Assembly: GCA_024743015.1 (NCBI GenBank)
Contig: JANSXJ010000187.1
Coordinates: forward strand, 1-7,161
Source of the DNA: Hyphomonas sp.
Lineage (GTDB): Bacteria; Pseudomonadota; Alphaproteobacteria; Caulobacterales; Hyphomonadaceae
Length of the DNA stretch: 7,161 nucleotides
Direction of reading: 5' to 3'
The position numbers and the translations under genes are program-made. The notes beneath the pieces are model-generated. The model was not told the DNA's origin, did not search any database, and saw only the letters and a list, made by a program, of their open reading frames with translations. Below are positions 1-6,890 of this stretch, piece by piece. Numbering within the stretch: the stretch's first letter is position 1; each line of letters begins with the position of its first letter.

Positions 1-1
1 A

Positions 2-874
2 GACTGGACCTCGCTCTATTTGGATCTTCCCATCTCAGAGAATCTTACACTTAGATTGGGACATGATAAGACGCCCAACTCTCTCGAAGAACTAACTTCG
101 TCCCGGTCGGTTGCCTTCAGTGAAAGGGCAAGTTTCACAGATGCATTTTCTTTTGATCGAGCGTTGGGGGCATCCCTTAGGGGATCGTTTGACGACGTGC
201 AGGTTTCGGTTGGCGCGTATGCAGACAATATCAATGATGACGCATTTTCAGGAGCGTATAGTCTGGCAGGCAGGGTTGGGCGAACGATTCAAACCGAAGA
301 TACGACGATTTATCTTGGAGGGTCTGTTCGCTATCGCAAAATCGATGATGCTAGCTTCGAATACGATACCCGATTTCAGTCAGCGGCACCGCTCAATCTA
401 CTAGAATCAGACATCGAAGCGTCACGCGATGTATTCGCGGGGACGGAGTTTGGATACGCGCGCCGGAATTTCTGGACCACTGCCGAACTTGGTTATCTAG
501 CCAGTGAATGCGACTGTCAAAATAGTGATTCTCTAGGTGGCTACTTTGCTGCGGGAGTGGTTTTTGGTGGCGCGAGATATCTCTCCGAAGGAAAGGTCTC
601 TACCCCGACTATTCGGAAGCCCGTGGATGACGGGGGCGCAGGAGCTTTTGGGATTTCACTACGATATGATCATTTGCAATTGGCGCAAAAAATGTCCGGG
701 TACGATGATGCTCAAACACTCAACTTATCGATTGATTGGTGGTTGAATAACAATCTGCGGTTTGCCCTAACTGCGTATCGCACTCGAACGTCTCAACCGC
801 GGCAATTCCAAGAAAACACGATTTTTTTTCGCGAAGCGACAGGAATCGCACTTCGGCACCAGGTCACTTTTTAA
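2..874 (+). CDS. OprO/OprP-like outer-membrane porin, C-terminal part (5' end outside window)
   Basis: The frame is open to the left edge, giving 290 visible residues; the TTG at 20 is internal and not a start. The stretch GHDKTPNSLEELTSS (visible residues 20-34), followed by a phenylalanine/arginine-rich AFSERAS segment, matches the hallmark of the phosphate-selective porin O/P family. The rest alternates polar and hydrophobic residues as beta-strands do, with aromatic girdle positions. The protein ends in phenylalanine (QVTF), the usual signal for BAM-mediated outer-membrane insertion. Such porins form trimeric 16-stranded barrels. Despite the family name, many members carry other anions or organic solutes, so phosphate is not implied here. 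An unusual Cys-x-Cys pair (visible residues 170 and 172, bases 509-517) lies in what looks like a loop. The symporter follows after 108 bp with its own candidate promoter. The family call is confident; the substrate is unknown. Confidence 0.88.
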   Translation, partial: DWTSLYLDLPISENLTLRLGHDKTPNSLEELTSSRSVAFSERASFTDAFSFDRALGASLRGSFDDVQVSVGAYADNINDDAFSGAYSLAGRVGRTIQTEDTTIYLGGSVRYRKIDDASFEYDTRFQSAAPLNLLESDIEASRDVFAGTEFGYARRNFWTTAELGYLASECDCQNSDSLGGYFAAGVVFGGARYLSEGKVSTPTIRKPVDDGGAGAFGISLRYDHLQLAQKMSGYDDAQTLNLSIDWWLNNNLRFALTAYRTRTSQPRQFQENTIFFREATGIALRHQVTF

Positions 875-893
875 GGGAAATGCGCGCGACCGA

Positions 894-921
894 TTGAAAT
901 TTAAAAAATATGTTCTATAGA
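894..921 (+). promoter_or_regulatory. Candidate sigma-70-type promoter for the symporter operon
   Basis: TTGAAA (894-899) and TATAGA (916-921) are separated by 16 bp, in an AT-rich stretch between the porin stop and the symporter start. The first hexamer is one mismatch from TTGACA and the second matches TATAAT at four of six positions. Transcription would start near 928, right at the edge of the palindrome at 930-949. This is consensus matching by eye only. Confidence 0.45.
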
Positions 922-929
922 TGAAAAAA

Positions 930-949
930 AGTGGAAATTACATTCCACT
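930..949 (+). promoter_or_regulatory. Operator-like inverted repeat upstream of the symporter
   Basis: AGTGGAA (930-936) and TTCCACT (943-949) are perfect 7-bp arms separated by 6 bp, a dyad about two helical half-turns wide. It sits just downstream of the candidate -10 element and 22 bp before the ribosome binding site, the usual place for a repressor of LacI, GntR or similar type. No regulator gene is visible in the window, so the protein that might bind is unknown. A weak mRNA hairpin is the alternative reading. Confidence 0.4.
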
Positions 950-982
950 GCGTGCGCTAAATGCGTCTATGAGGAGGATCAC

Positions 983-2602
983 ATGGTACTTACAGTCGGT
1001 TCATTCTTGTTCTTCACCGCCATGGTGGCTGTAATCGTCTACCTCCTCGTCCGGCGAGACCCACAAAGTACTTCTGATGATTACTTTTTGGGGGGCAGGC
1101 AACTCACCGCGTGGGTAATTGCCGGTTCTCTCATTCTGACCAATCTTTCGACAGAACACTTGATTGGCCTCAATGCAGATGCGTTCAATCACACGATAGC
1201 GGTGATGGCATGGGAAACGACATCAGCGCTTGCGATGATCGTGACTGCGTTGTTCTTTTTGCCCCGTTACTTAAAGCGTGGATTGACCACAATACCTGAC
1301 TTTTTAGCCGAAAGGTTTGATCGTCAAACAGCGTTCATTGCGACCATTCTCTTTTTGTTTTCCTACGTCATCGCAATTCTGCCAGTTGTCCTTCTATTCG
1401 GGGCCACCGGCGTGGAAAGCTTGTTTGGAATCTCAGAATCCTTCGGCATCGGACGAGTGACGACGATTTGGATCCTTGTTTGGATGATTGGTGGGATTGG
1501 TTCGATTTACGCCATTTTTGGTGGGCTTCGAGCCGTTGCTCTTTCCGACACGATCAATGGCGTCGGGTTTTTGTTGATGGGGTTACTGATCCCAATTCTA
1601 GGATTGCTCGCTATTGGCCAGGGCGACCTATTTGAAGGCGTGAACGAGCTTTACACATCTGAGCCCGAGAAATTCGACATTACAGGCGATGAGCCGGGAT
1701 CGTTCCTGCCATTCAGCGTTCTGTTCACCGGAATGATCATCAATCAGCTTTTCTTTTGGGGAGCTAACCAATCCATCGTCCAGCGTGCTCTCGCCGCAAA
1801 AAACCTCAAGGAAGGTCAGAAGGGGGTATTGATCGCAGCTTGGTTTAAGTTGTTGGCGCCAGTGATCATTGTTCTCCCGGGCGTCATTGCGTTCTACATG
1901 TTTAAAGATGAACTTGGTGCTGGTGATGCCGCTCGCGCGTACCCAATGTTGGTTAACGAGGTTCTTCCTCCAGCTCTACGTGGTGTATTCGCGGCGGTTA
2001 TGGTCGGTGCCATATTGAGTACCTTTAACAGTGTTCTCAACAGTTCTGCGACGCTTTTCAGCAAGAACATCTACGCGGCGATGAGCAAGGACCCAACCGA
2101 AAAGCAAGTCGTAGTATCTGGCCGGATGTGCAGCATAGTGTTGGCTGTTGGAGCTATGTTGCTCGCTCCGCTCATCGATACGTCTGGAAGCCTTTACAAC
2201 TACTTGCAAATTACGAACGCGACGTTCTTCGGGCCGATGTTCGCTGTCATCTTAATGGGATACTTGACCAAAAACACCTCGGCCATTTCCGCAAAAGCCG
2301 GATTGATTGTGGGTCCCATTATCTTCCTCTTGGTGGTGTTCATCTTCGGCGAGCAAACCCAGGCCTTGCTCAAGACGATGTTTAATCTCAGCCACGATGT
2401 GCATTTCCTTCATTTCTTGGCGTTCATATTCTTGTTGACCGTGGCCTTGATGGGCATGATCAGTGTGTTCTCGCCCGCGAAAACCATTTATGTGCCTCGC
2501 GACAGCCACGCCGTAGATATGACCCCTTGGAAATGGGGCCGCTTGAATGCTGTGTTACTCGCAGGCGCGACTATCCTTTGTTACGTATTGCTCGCTCGAT
2601 GA
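983..2602 (+). CDS. SSS-family sodium:solute symporter, YidK-like
   Basis: This is a 539-residue polytopic inner-membrane protein that should couple Na+ entry to uptake of a solute, probably a sugar or sugar acid. It follows the SSS/SGLT pattern: a FLGGRQL motif after the first helix (35-41), TNLSTEHLIGL (53-63), RYLKRGLTTIPDFLAER (95-111), the family signature around GGLRAVALSDTING (180-193), WGANQSIVQRALAAK (259-273) and STFNSVLNSS (346-355). The last corresponds to helix 8, where vSGLT keeps its Na2-site serines. These motifs resemble E. coli YidK closely, and the length is typical (about 500-580). The ATG at 983 is chosen because GAGGAGG (971-977) lies 5 nt upstream. It is likely the first gene of a transcript continuing into the lipoprotein and dehydrogenase. 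Substrate prediction is weak because SSS specificity is not readable from motifs. Confidence 0.92.
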   Translation: MVLTVGSFLFFTAMVAVIVYLLVRRDPQSTSDDYFLGGRQLTAWVIAGSLILTNLSTEHLIGLNADAFNHTIAVMAWETTSALAMIVTALFFLPRYLKRGLTTIPDFLAERFDRQTAFIATILFLFSYVIAILPVVLLFGATGVESLFGISESFGIGRVTTIWILVWMIGGIGSIYAIFGGLRAVALSDTINGVGFLLMGLLIPILGLLAIGQGDLFEGVNELYTSEPEKFDITGDEPGSFLPFSVLFTGMIINQLFFWGANQSIVQRALAAKNLKEGQKGVLIAAWFKLLAPVIIVLPGVIAFYMFKDELGAGDAARAYPMLVNEVLPPALRGVFAAVMVGAILSTFNSVLNSSATLFSKNIYAAMSKDPTEKQVVVSGRMCSIVLAVGAMLLAPLIDTSGSLYNYLQITNATFFGPMFAVILMGYLTKNTSAISAKAGLIVGPIIFLLVVFIFGEQTQALLKTMFNLSHDVHFLHFLAFIFLLTVALMGMISVFSPAKTIYVPRDSHAVDMTPWKWGRLNAVLLAGATILCYVLLAR

Positions 2603-2644
2603 TGACAGCCCCTATCATCTCCCTTCTCGCTCGTTACTCGCTCA

Positions 2645-2681
2645 AAATCGCGCCGACGAAACGCAAAACCGCGCGCGATTT
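2645..2681 (+). repeat. Inverted repeat between symporter and lipoprotein genes
   Basis: AAATCGCGC (2645-2653) and GCGCGATTT (2673-2681) are perfect 9-bp arms with a 19-nt spacer, inside the 211-bp gap. No T-run follows, so a Rho-independent terminator is not supported. It could be an mRNA hairpin that tunes expression of the downstream genes, a regulator site, or chance. No separate convincing promoter was seen in the gap. Confidence 0.35.
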
Positions 2682-2813
2682 CGCTCGAGTGTACATGCGT
2701 CCAAGACCGTGAGTTTCGAACCATCGCAAGCTCGTTGAAGACGTCGAACTTAGTCTTCTCGATCAAACTACAATTCCAACATCAAAGTTCAGCTCGATAG
2801 ATGGAGTCATAAA

Positions 2814-5075
2814 ATGCAAACGACAAAACAACCGTTCAGCCTGATCCAACGGCCGCGTGCCGTTAGCGCGGCAGCCGTTTTGAGCCTTATGGCTGCGGCT
2901 TGTTCATCATCTCCAGGGTTCGATATCCGCACAAACCAAGATGCACCCTTGAACGCCCCGACCAGTGCAGTTGATAGCGCGCAAAGCCCGGTTTCTGTTC
3001 GCGCCGATAAACCATTTCGCGTGCGCCTGGAGGTTGAAGTTGAAGGTGCAACACAAGCTCAATCTTTCGATTTGCAGATGCGTCGTAACAGTGGCGCCTG
3101 GGAAACGCTCACCGCACATGATTTTCCGTTCCCTCAAAGGGAATTATCAATCGACTTTACGTCCATTTCACCTGATGTTTCTGCGATCCCGTGGACGCTG
3201 TTGAAAGGCGATACGAGTGCCTTTTGGTTCGTTACGGACGATGGCGATCAGGTGCTGAGAGTAAGTCCAACGGAGTCGAATGTTGACCTAGTTATTCCGA
3301 CCGAGTGGCCAATTCCCGAATACGGTTTTGTGGCTCAGTTTAAATTCAATAACAGCACAACAAACCAATTTGATGTCCTCCTGAATTTTGAGAACGATCA
3401 AAACCATGATCGGTTCCGCGTATCTGCAGACGGAATGTTAGACTTTATCCGGGTGCGGAATGGTACAGAAGAATCCATCTCCACTCTCAAATTGCCGCCT
3501 CTTGCAGGTGAGTGGCATGAGTTGGAGATTGAGCTGTCCGATAGCTCTTTGGACTTCTATATGGATGAGGATGAACTCTCTCTTTCCGCAACAGTTGAAC
3601 CGTCTTCGACGCCAAGATTAGTCGGACTGACAGTTGAGAGCTCTGCGGCTGTGGATTTCGCAGAGATCGCAGTTGATGGTGTCCCATTGACACCGCGGGT
3701 CAGCATTGTCTCGAGTGGTGCCTACGAGCGAGGCGAGCAAACCACCGATGTGATTGCCGGGTCGACAGCCGCTTTCAATCCTGGGCTCGGGGTTTCATTG
3801 CAAGAGAGGACACCCCCCATCAACGGAAATGACTATCACACAGAGTTTGAGTGGCCCTTGGTTATTCGGCGCTTATCGGATGGTCCCACCGAAAATGATG
3901 ACGGCGATCTGTTCGAATTTCGAATGGTCGATCCGAACAATTCTGGTTCCGTTCGAAGCGCAGTTGCGAGTGTGACTCTGAATGTCCCAGATTATCACAT
4001 GGGAGGAACCTATATCGAAACGCCGGGGCGGATCGGTCCGTGGCAGGCCAAAAATGGTGATTTGTATTTCATCATGGAGCCATCCGAAACAGATAACAAA
4101 TTCATGATGATGAAATCGACCGATGGTGGACGGACCTGGGTCGAGAGTGATGCACAGAACCGGCCAATGACCGGCGATCTAGAATCAGTCGACGGCCGCC
4201 AAATTGGTGACCAGATTCACATCATCCATCAGATTTCTGAATCGCTGCACTATCACGTTTTCGCAACCTCAGATCACGCGAATTCGCCCGATGCATGGCT
4301 CTCGACAGATGAAGTCGCCGCAGAGGCTGAAGCATTCTCTCAGACAAGTACGTTGGTTGTGCGCGAGGATGGAGTCCTCGCAGCGATTTTCCTCGCAGAT
4401 AAGCTGAACTACACGATGCGCGGATTGGATGGGGCTTGGAGTGATCCAATTGAACTCGATCCGGAAGACGATTTGTTGAGCGCAGGACCACAGGCGGTTT
4501 TGGGTGCCAACAATGATATTCATTTTGCTTACTTCAGTGAGAATGGCGCGATTTGGTATCGCCAATTACTCGCCGACGGAACGCTCACGGAACGCCAACT
4601 GGTTGCCTCCAACGCTGGAACGACGGAAGATGATCTTGGTGCAGTATTGCCATTCTCTTATGACGCCGATGCCGGAGAAGCATCGATCGCTTACAGACTG
4701 GAAGATGGAAGTCTGTGGGAAACCCGCGTTACTGATGATGCTGTTTTGTCGGCGCCGCAGCTGATCACACGAGGACCAGTAATCGCGAATGCGACCGACT
4801 CCCAACAACCTGCCGCAGATTTCGTTCGCGTCGGAGACAAGGCATTTGCGCTTTATGTGGATGAAGCTTCGCGCGCAATATACAGTACACGGCGCGAAGG
4901 AGGCGAGTGGCAAGAGCCGGTGCTTGAAGTGGATAATATTGAAGGGTCCTGGGTTCGCGGCGAAATCATCACGATGCCGGACGGACAAAAAGCTTATGGC
5001 TATGTCTACGACGCTGGATCACTGGGTGGTACAGGGCTTAATCGCTTTGGGTACGTGACACTCAAAGAGGACTAG
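2814..5075 (+). CDS. Predicted outer-membrane lipoprotein with LamG-like module and BNR/sialidase-like beta-propeller
   Basis: The protein has 753 residues. A basic n-region and hydrophobic stretch (16-29) lead to Cys30 in the lipobox-like MAAAC; serine at +2 suggests the outer membrane. Residues about 58-130 look like an Ig-like beta-sandwich (FDLQMRRNSGAWETL). Residues about 165-290 resemble a laminin-G/concanavalin-like fold. Residues about 295-390 look like the continuation of the first module (EFEWPLVIRRLSDG, FEFRMVD). From about 400 to the end, roughly seven repeats fit a propeller, with one classic Asp-box STDGGRTW (435-442) and degenerate blades such as DIHFAYFSENGAIWYRQL and RREGGEWQEP. 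BNR propellers occur in sialidases, some polysaccharide lyases and pure binding proteins. A GH33 sialidase is unlikely, because only one clear Asp-box and no convincing arginine triad is visible. The GGAG at 2803-2806 is 7 nt before the ATG. The dehydrogenase follows 34 bp downstream. A surface glycan-binding or glycan-cleaving role is inferred; no catalytic residues could be assigned. Confidence 0.8.
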   Translation: MQTTKQPFSLIQRPRAVSAAAVLSLMAAACSSSPGFDIRTNQDAPLNAPTSAVDSAQSPVSVRADKPFRVRLEVEVEGATQAQSFDLQMRRNSGAWETLTAHDFPFPQRELSIDFTSISPDVSAIPWTLLKGDTSAFWFVTDDGDQVLRVSPTESNVDLVIPTEWPIPEYGFVAQFKFNNSTTNQFDVLLNFENDQNHDRFRVSADGMLDFIRVRNGTEESISTLKLPPLAGEWHELEIELSDSSLDFYMDEDELSLSATVEPSSTPRLVGLTVESSAAVDFAEIAVDGVPLTPRVSIVSSGAYERGEQTTDVIAGSTAAFNPGLGVSLQERTPPINGNDYHTEFEWPLVIRRLSDGPTENDDGDLFEFRMVDPNNSGSVRSAVASVTLNVPDYHMGGTYIETPGRIGPWQAKNGDLYFIMEPSETDNKFMMMKSTDGGRTWVESDAQNRPMTGDLESVDGRQIGDQIHIIHQISESLHYHVFATSDHANSPDAWLSTDEVAAEAEAFSQTSTLVVREDGVLAAIFLADKLNYTMRGLDGAWSDPIELDPEDDLLSAGPQAVLGANNDIHFAYFSENGAIWYRQLLADGTLTERQLVASNAGTTEDDLGAVLPFSYDADAGEASIAYRLEDGSLWETRVTDDAVLSAPQLITRGPVIANATDSQQPAADFVRVGDKAFALYVDEASRAIYSTRREGGEWQEPVLEVDNIEGSWVRGEIITMPDGQKAYGYVYDAGSLGGTGLNRFGYVTLKED

Positions 5076-5109
5076 GTTCCCTTCGATTGATTTCTCAAGG
5101 AGAAATTGA

Positions 5110-6249
5110 ATGGACGCTCTTCGATGGGGCATGATAGGCGGAGGCAAAGGCAGCCAAATAGGTGCGCTGCATAGGTATGCAGCGGCTTTAGATGGTAAAT
5201 ACCAATTGGTTGCCGGCGCCTTCGATCATCGAGAACAGCAGTCGATTGAGTTCGGAGAATCCTTGGGTTTAGGTTCAGACAGGGCCTACGCAACTTGGCA
5301 GACTTTTCTCGAAGCGGAGTCGTCGCGTCCAGATCCGGTCCAATTGGTCACCGTCGCGACCCCGAACAACAGCCATTTCGAAATAACAAGAGCTTTTCTA
5401 GAAGCCGGTTTTCACGTGCTCTGCGAGAAGCCTTTGACTATGACGGTTGAAGAGGCCGAGACGCTCGCTTCAATATCATCGGCAACTCAACGCTTATGCG
5501 CAGTCAATTATGGTTACTCTGGTTATCCTTTGGTTCGGGAGATGAAGGCGCTCATCGAACAAGGAAAAATTGGAGCGGTCCGGCTTGTGGTGTGCAACTT
5601 TGCACATGGACACCATGCAGGCATTGAGAATGAGTCAAACCCTCGCGTACGGTGGAGATATAATCCGAAAATCGCGGGCGTGTCTGGACAATTTGTTGAT
5701 TGCGGCATTCACGCGCTCCATCTTGCGTGTTTTGTAACTGGGTTGGAGGTCGCTTCGTTGAGCGCGGATCTTGTTTCTTTGGTTCCAGACCGAGAGCTTG
5801 AAGACGATGCGATGGTAAATGTGAGGTTTGCGAGCAATGCAATTGGTCGAATCTGGACGTCATCAGTTGCCATCGGGAGACAGCAAGGGTTGGAGATCCA
5901 GGTGTTTGGAAGCGAAGGGGGTGTTCAGTGGCGTCAAGAACAACCCAACCAATTGCTTCTTACTCGCCAAGGGCAACGAACTTCAATTGTCGAACGTGGT
6001 GATCCACACATCTCGTCATCTTCTGCGAGATCGAACAGAATTACAGTTGGGCATTCAGAGGGAATTATCGAGGCATTCGCGAATATATACGTAGGCATTG
6101 CCGAAGTTATTGCGCAGGGGATTGGTGCCGATCGTGAAGCCTTGAGCCGTCTCCACTTGCCCACGGTTTGGGATGGTTTGGAATCCATGAGAGCGGTTTC
6201 CGCTGCGGTGCACAGCAGCCAATCCGGGGGCGCGTGGATCGAGGTTTGA
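5110..6249 (+). CDS. Gfo/Idh/MocA-family NAD(P)-dependent oxidoreductase
   Basis: The protein has 379 residues, the usual family length. The N-terminal Rossmann fold begins with a beta-strand and glycine-rich loop, RWGMIGGGKGSQIGALHR (5-22). TVATPNNSHFE (81-91) and the family motif CEKP (105-108, with catalytic-type Lys107) follow. In the C-terminal alpha/beta domain, GQFVDCGIHALHL (193-205) supplies the conserved Asp197 and His201 of the active site. The end, PTVWDGLESMRAVSAAVHSSQSGG, is also typical. Family members oxidise, epimerise or dehydrate-and-reduce sugars, inositols and sugar acids in the cytoplasm. AAGGAGA (5097-5103) lies 6 nt before the ATG, and the gene is 34 bp from the lipoprotein, so co-transcription is very likely. 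Its job is probably the first intracellular step on the solute imported by the symporter. The exact substrate cannot be told. Confidence 0.93.
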   Translation: MDALRWGMIGGGKGSQIGALHRYAAALDGKYQLVAGAFDHREQQSIEFGESLGLGSDRAYATWQTFLEAESSRPDPVQLVTVATPNNSHFEITRAFLEAGFHVLCEKPLTMTVEEAETLASISSATQRLCAVNYGYSGYPLVREMKALIEQGKIGAVRLVVCNFAHGHHAGIENESNPRVRWRYNPKIAGVSGQFVDCGIHALHLACFVTGLEVASLSADLVSLVPDRELEDDAMVNVRFASNAIGRIWTSSVAIGRQQGLEIQVFGSEGGVQWRQEQPNQLLLTRQGQRTSIVERGDPHISSSSARSNRITVGHSEGIIEAFANIYVGIAEVIAQGIGADREALSRLHLPTVWDGLESMRAVSAAVHSSQSGGAWIEV

Positions 6250-6367
6250 TCCGAATTCAGCCGAGCGAGAGTGTTCGAGCCATGGGCCTGGCCAATGAAC
6301 GTACCGCCTACGACCATCCACAAGATTTTGCTTCATGCACAGGTTCCTGTTTTGGTCGCTGATACAG

Positions 6368-6390
6368 TGACCTAGCCCCCTGAACGGCAG
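6368..6390 (+). other. Possible insertion-sequence terminal remnant
   Basis: TGACCTAGCCCCCTGA (6368-6383) has the TGACCTGCCCCCTGA-like look that I associate with ends of some IS3-family elements, which begin 5'-TG. No transposase gene or paired opposite end is visible. It shares only TGACCT and following C-rich character with the palindrome arms at 6420. This is a tentative pattern match from memory. Confidence 0.2.
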
Positions 6391-6419
6391 CCACGCTTTG
6401 GTTATAGAAGTAGATTGTT

Positions 6420-6475
6420 TGACCTGCTCACCATCTCTAGGACAACCGGGTGGCCCAGAGATGGTGAGCAGGTCA
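6420..6475. repeat. 56-bp inverted repeat with perfect 19-bp arms
   Basis: The left arm TGACCTGCTCACCATCTCT (6420-6438) is exactly reverse-complementary to 6457-6475. Inside, GG (6440-6441) also pairs with CC (6454-6455) after one mismatch, leaving a short spacer containing CCGGG. The arms start with TG and end with CA, as inward-facing transposon ends do, but only 18 bp separates them, so no gene is carried. No flanking target duplication is evident. It lies between convergent genes and could act as a bidirectional transcript-ending or stabilising hairpin, although neither side has a T-run. The repeat itself is certain; its function is not. Confidence 0.9.
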
Positions 6476-6683
6476 CACGCCGGAATAACTATTCAGAAAC
6501 TGGCTGCGCTATAGGTGGCGGATCAATAAAGTTAGCACGTTCTTGATAGCCCTAACCAGCGCCAATTTTCAGGCTCGATTTCGGAGCCCGTCGAACGCTA
6601 CAAGTCCCTAACAAAGTACCGGTTCGGACTCCTGGAATAAGACGCATTCGACCGCATATGACTTGCCTCTGGAAAAAGGGTTT

Positions 6684-6890
6684 TCAGGCGCAATTCTGCT
6701 TTGCCATAATTAAATGTCGTTCTCCTCTGTTTGAAGGATCAACAAGTTGCGCCAGATGATCGAGCAGTCCTAATACCTGAAGGACAGAGGCGTAGATGCC
6801 GATGCTGACCGCATAGTCGCCCTCTTCAATTCGCTTTAGCGCCTTTTTTCGATACCCAGAACGGTTAGTTCGCTTTCCTGCGCGTCCAGA
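6684..6890 (-). pseudogene. Remnant of an XRE/HipB-like helix-turn-helix regulator (C-terminal part)
   Basis: On the - strand an open frame of 68 codons runs from just after an in-frame TGA (6893-6891) to a TGA at 6686-6684. Its middle, KRIEEGDYAVSIGIY then ASVLQVLGLLDHLAQLVDPSN, matches the second half of the DNA-binding domain and tail of XRE-type regulators of the HipB antitoxin kind (pattern RIExGDxxVSxGxYxxVLxxLGLxxxLxxLxDP). The expected N-terminal helices and the start codon are missing: there is no ATG, GTG or TTG ahead of the conserved part. The frame overlaps the end of the DUF736 gene by 26 bases in a different frame. I read it as a gene fragment left by a deletion. Its ending, after DPSN, is also unlike the family, suggesting further decay or a frameshift. 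Not expected to be functional unless it is made by an unusual start. Confidence 0.6.

Larger units (their letters stand above)
6250..6683. other. Gene-poor junction between metabolic cluster and mobile-type DNA
   Basis: No frame shows a recognisable protein, on either strand. Short open stretches exist (for example after the dehydrogenase stop, in the same frame, to the TAG at 6373-6375) but none has a start, ribosome site and family similarity together. The region holds the large palindrome at 6420-6475, a TGACCT-type sequence at 6368, and a small hairpin of GGCTC/GAGCC (6572-6588). No T-tailed terminator for the dehydrogenase transcript was found. Genes on the two sides converge on it. Confidence 0.6.

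Noticed and set aside
20..22. TTG as start codon of the porin
   Set aside because: The same frame is open to base 2 and the protein lacks a signal peptide and the first barrel strands, so the real start is upstream of the window.
4566..4988. 140-codon open frame on the - strand
   Set aside because: It lies wholly inside the lipoprotein gene, whose repeats and motifs clearly show coding on the + strand, and its translation is cysteine- and arginine-rich without family resemblance.
2814..5075. Classical GH33 sialidase
   Set aside because: Only one canonical Asp-box is present and no convincing RIP motif or arginine triad is visible; propeller fold alone does not show sialidase activity.
5934..6323. 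129-codon open frame on the - strand
   Set aside because: It overlaps the conserved C-terminal domain of the dehydrogenase and has no ribosome site or recognisable similarity.
6250..6375. Continuation of the dehydrogenase by stop-codon readthrough, or a fragment of another gene in that frame
   Set aside because: The dehydrogenase already has full family length and a typical C-terminus, and the translation after the TGA shows no recognisable similarity.
6420..6475. Rho-independent terminator for the dehydrogenase or DUF736 transcripts
   Set aside because: The stem is strong but no T-run follows on either strand, and the stop codon at 6249 is about 170 bases away. Kept as a repeat of unknown role.
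6531..6612. Integron attC-like site (GTTAGC, CCTAAC motifs)
   Set aside because: The core-like motifs are in the wrong order and lack the paired inner boxes of an attC hairpin.
6614..6637. tRNA T-arm (GGTTCGGACTCC) as part of a tRNA gene or att site
   Set aside because: The loop breaks the TTCRANY pattern, the stem does not pair, and no acceptor or anticodon arm can be found around it.
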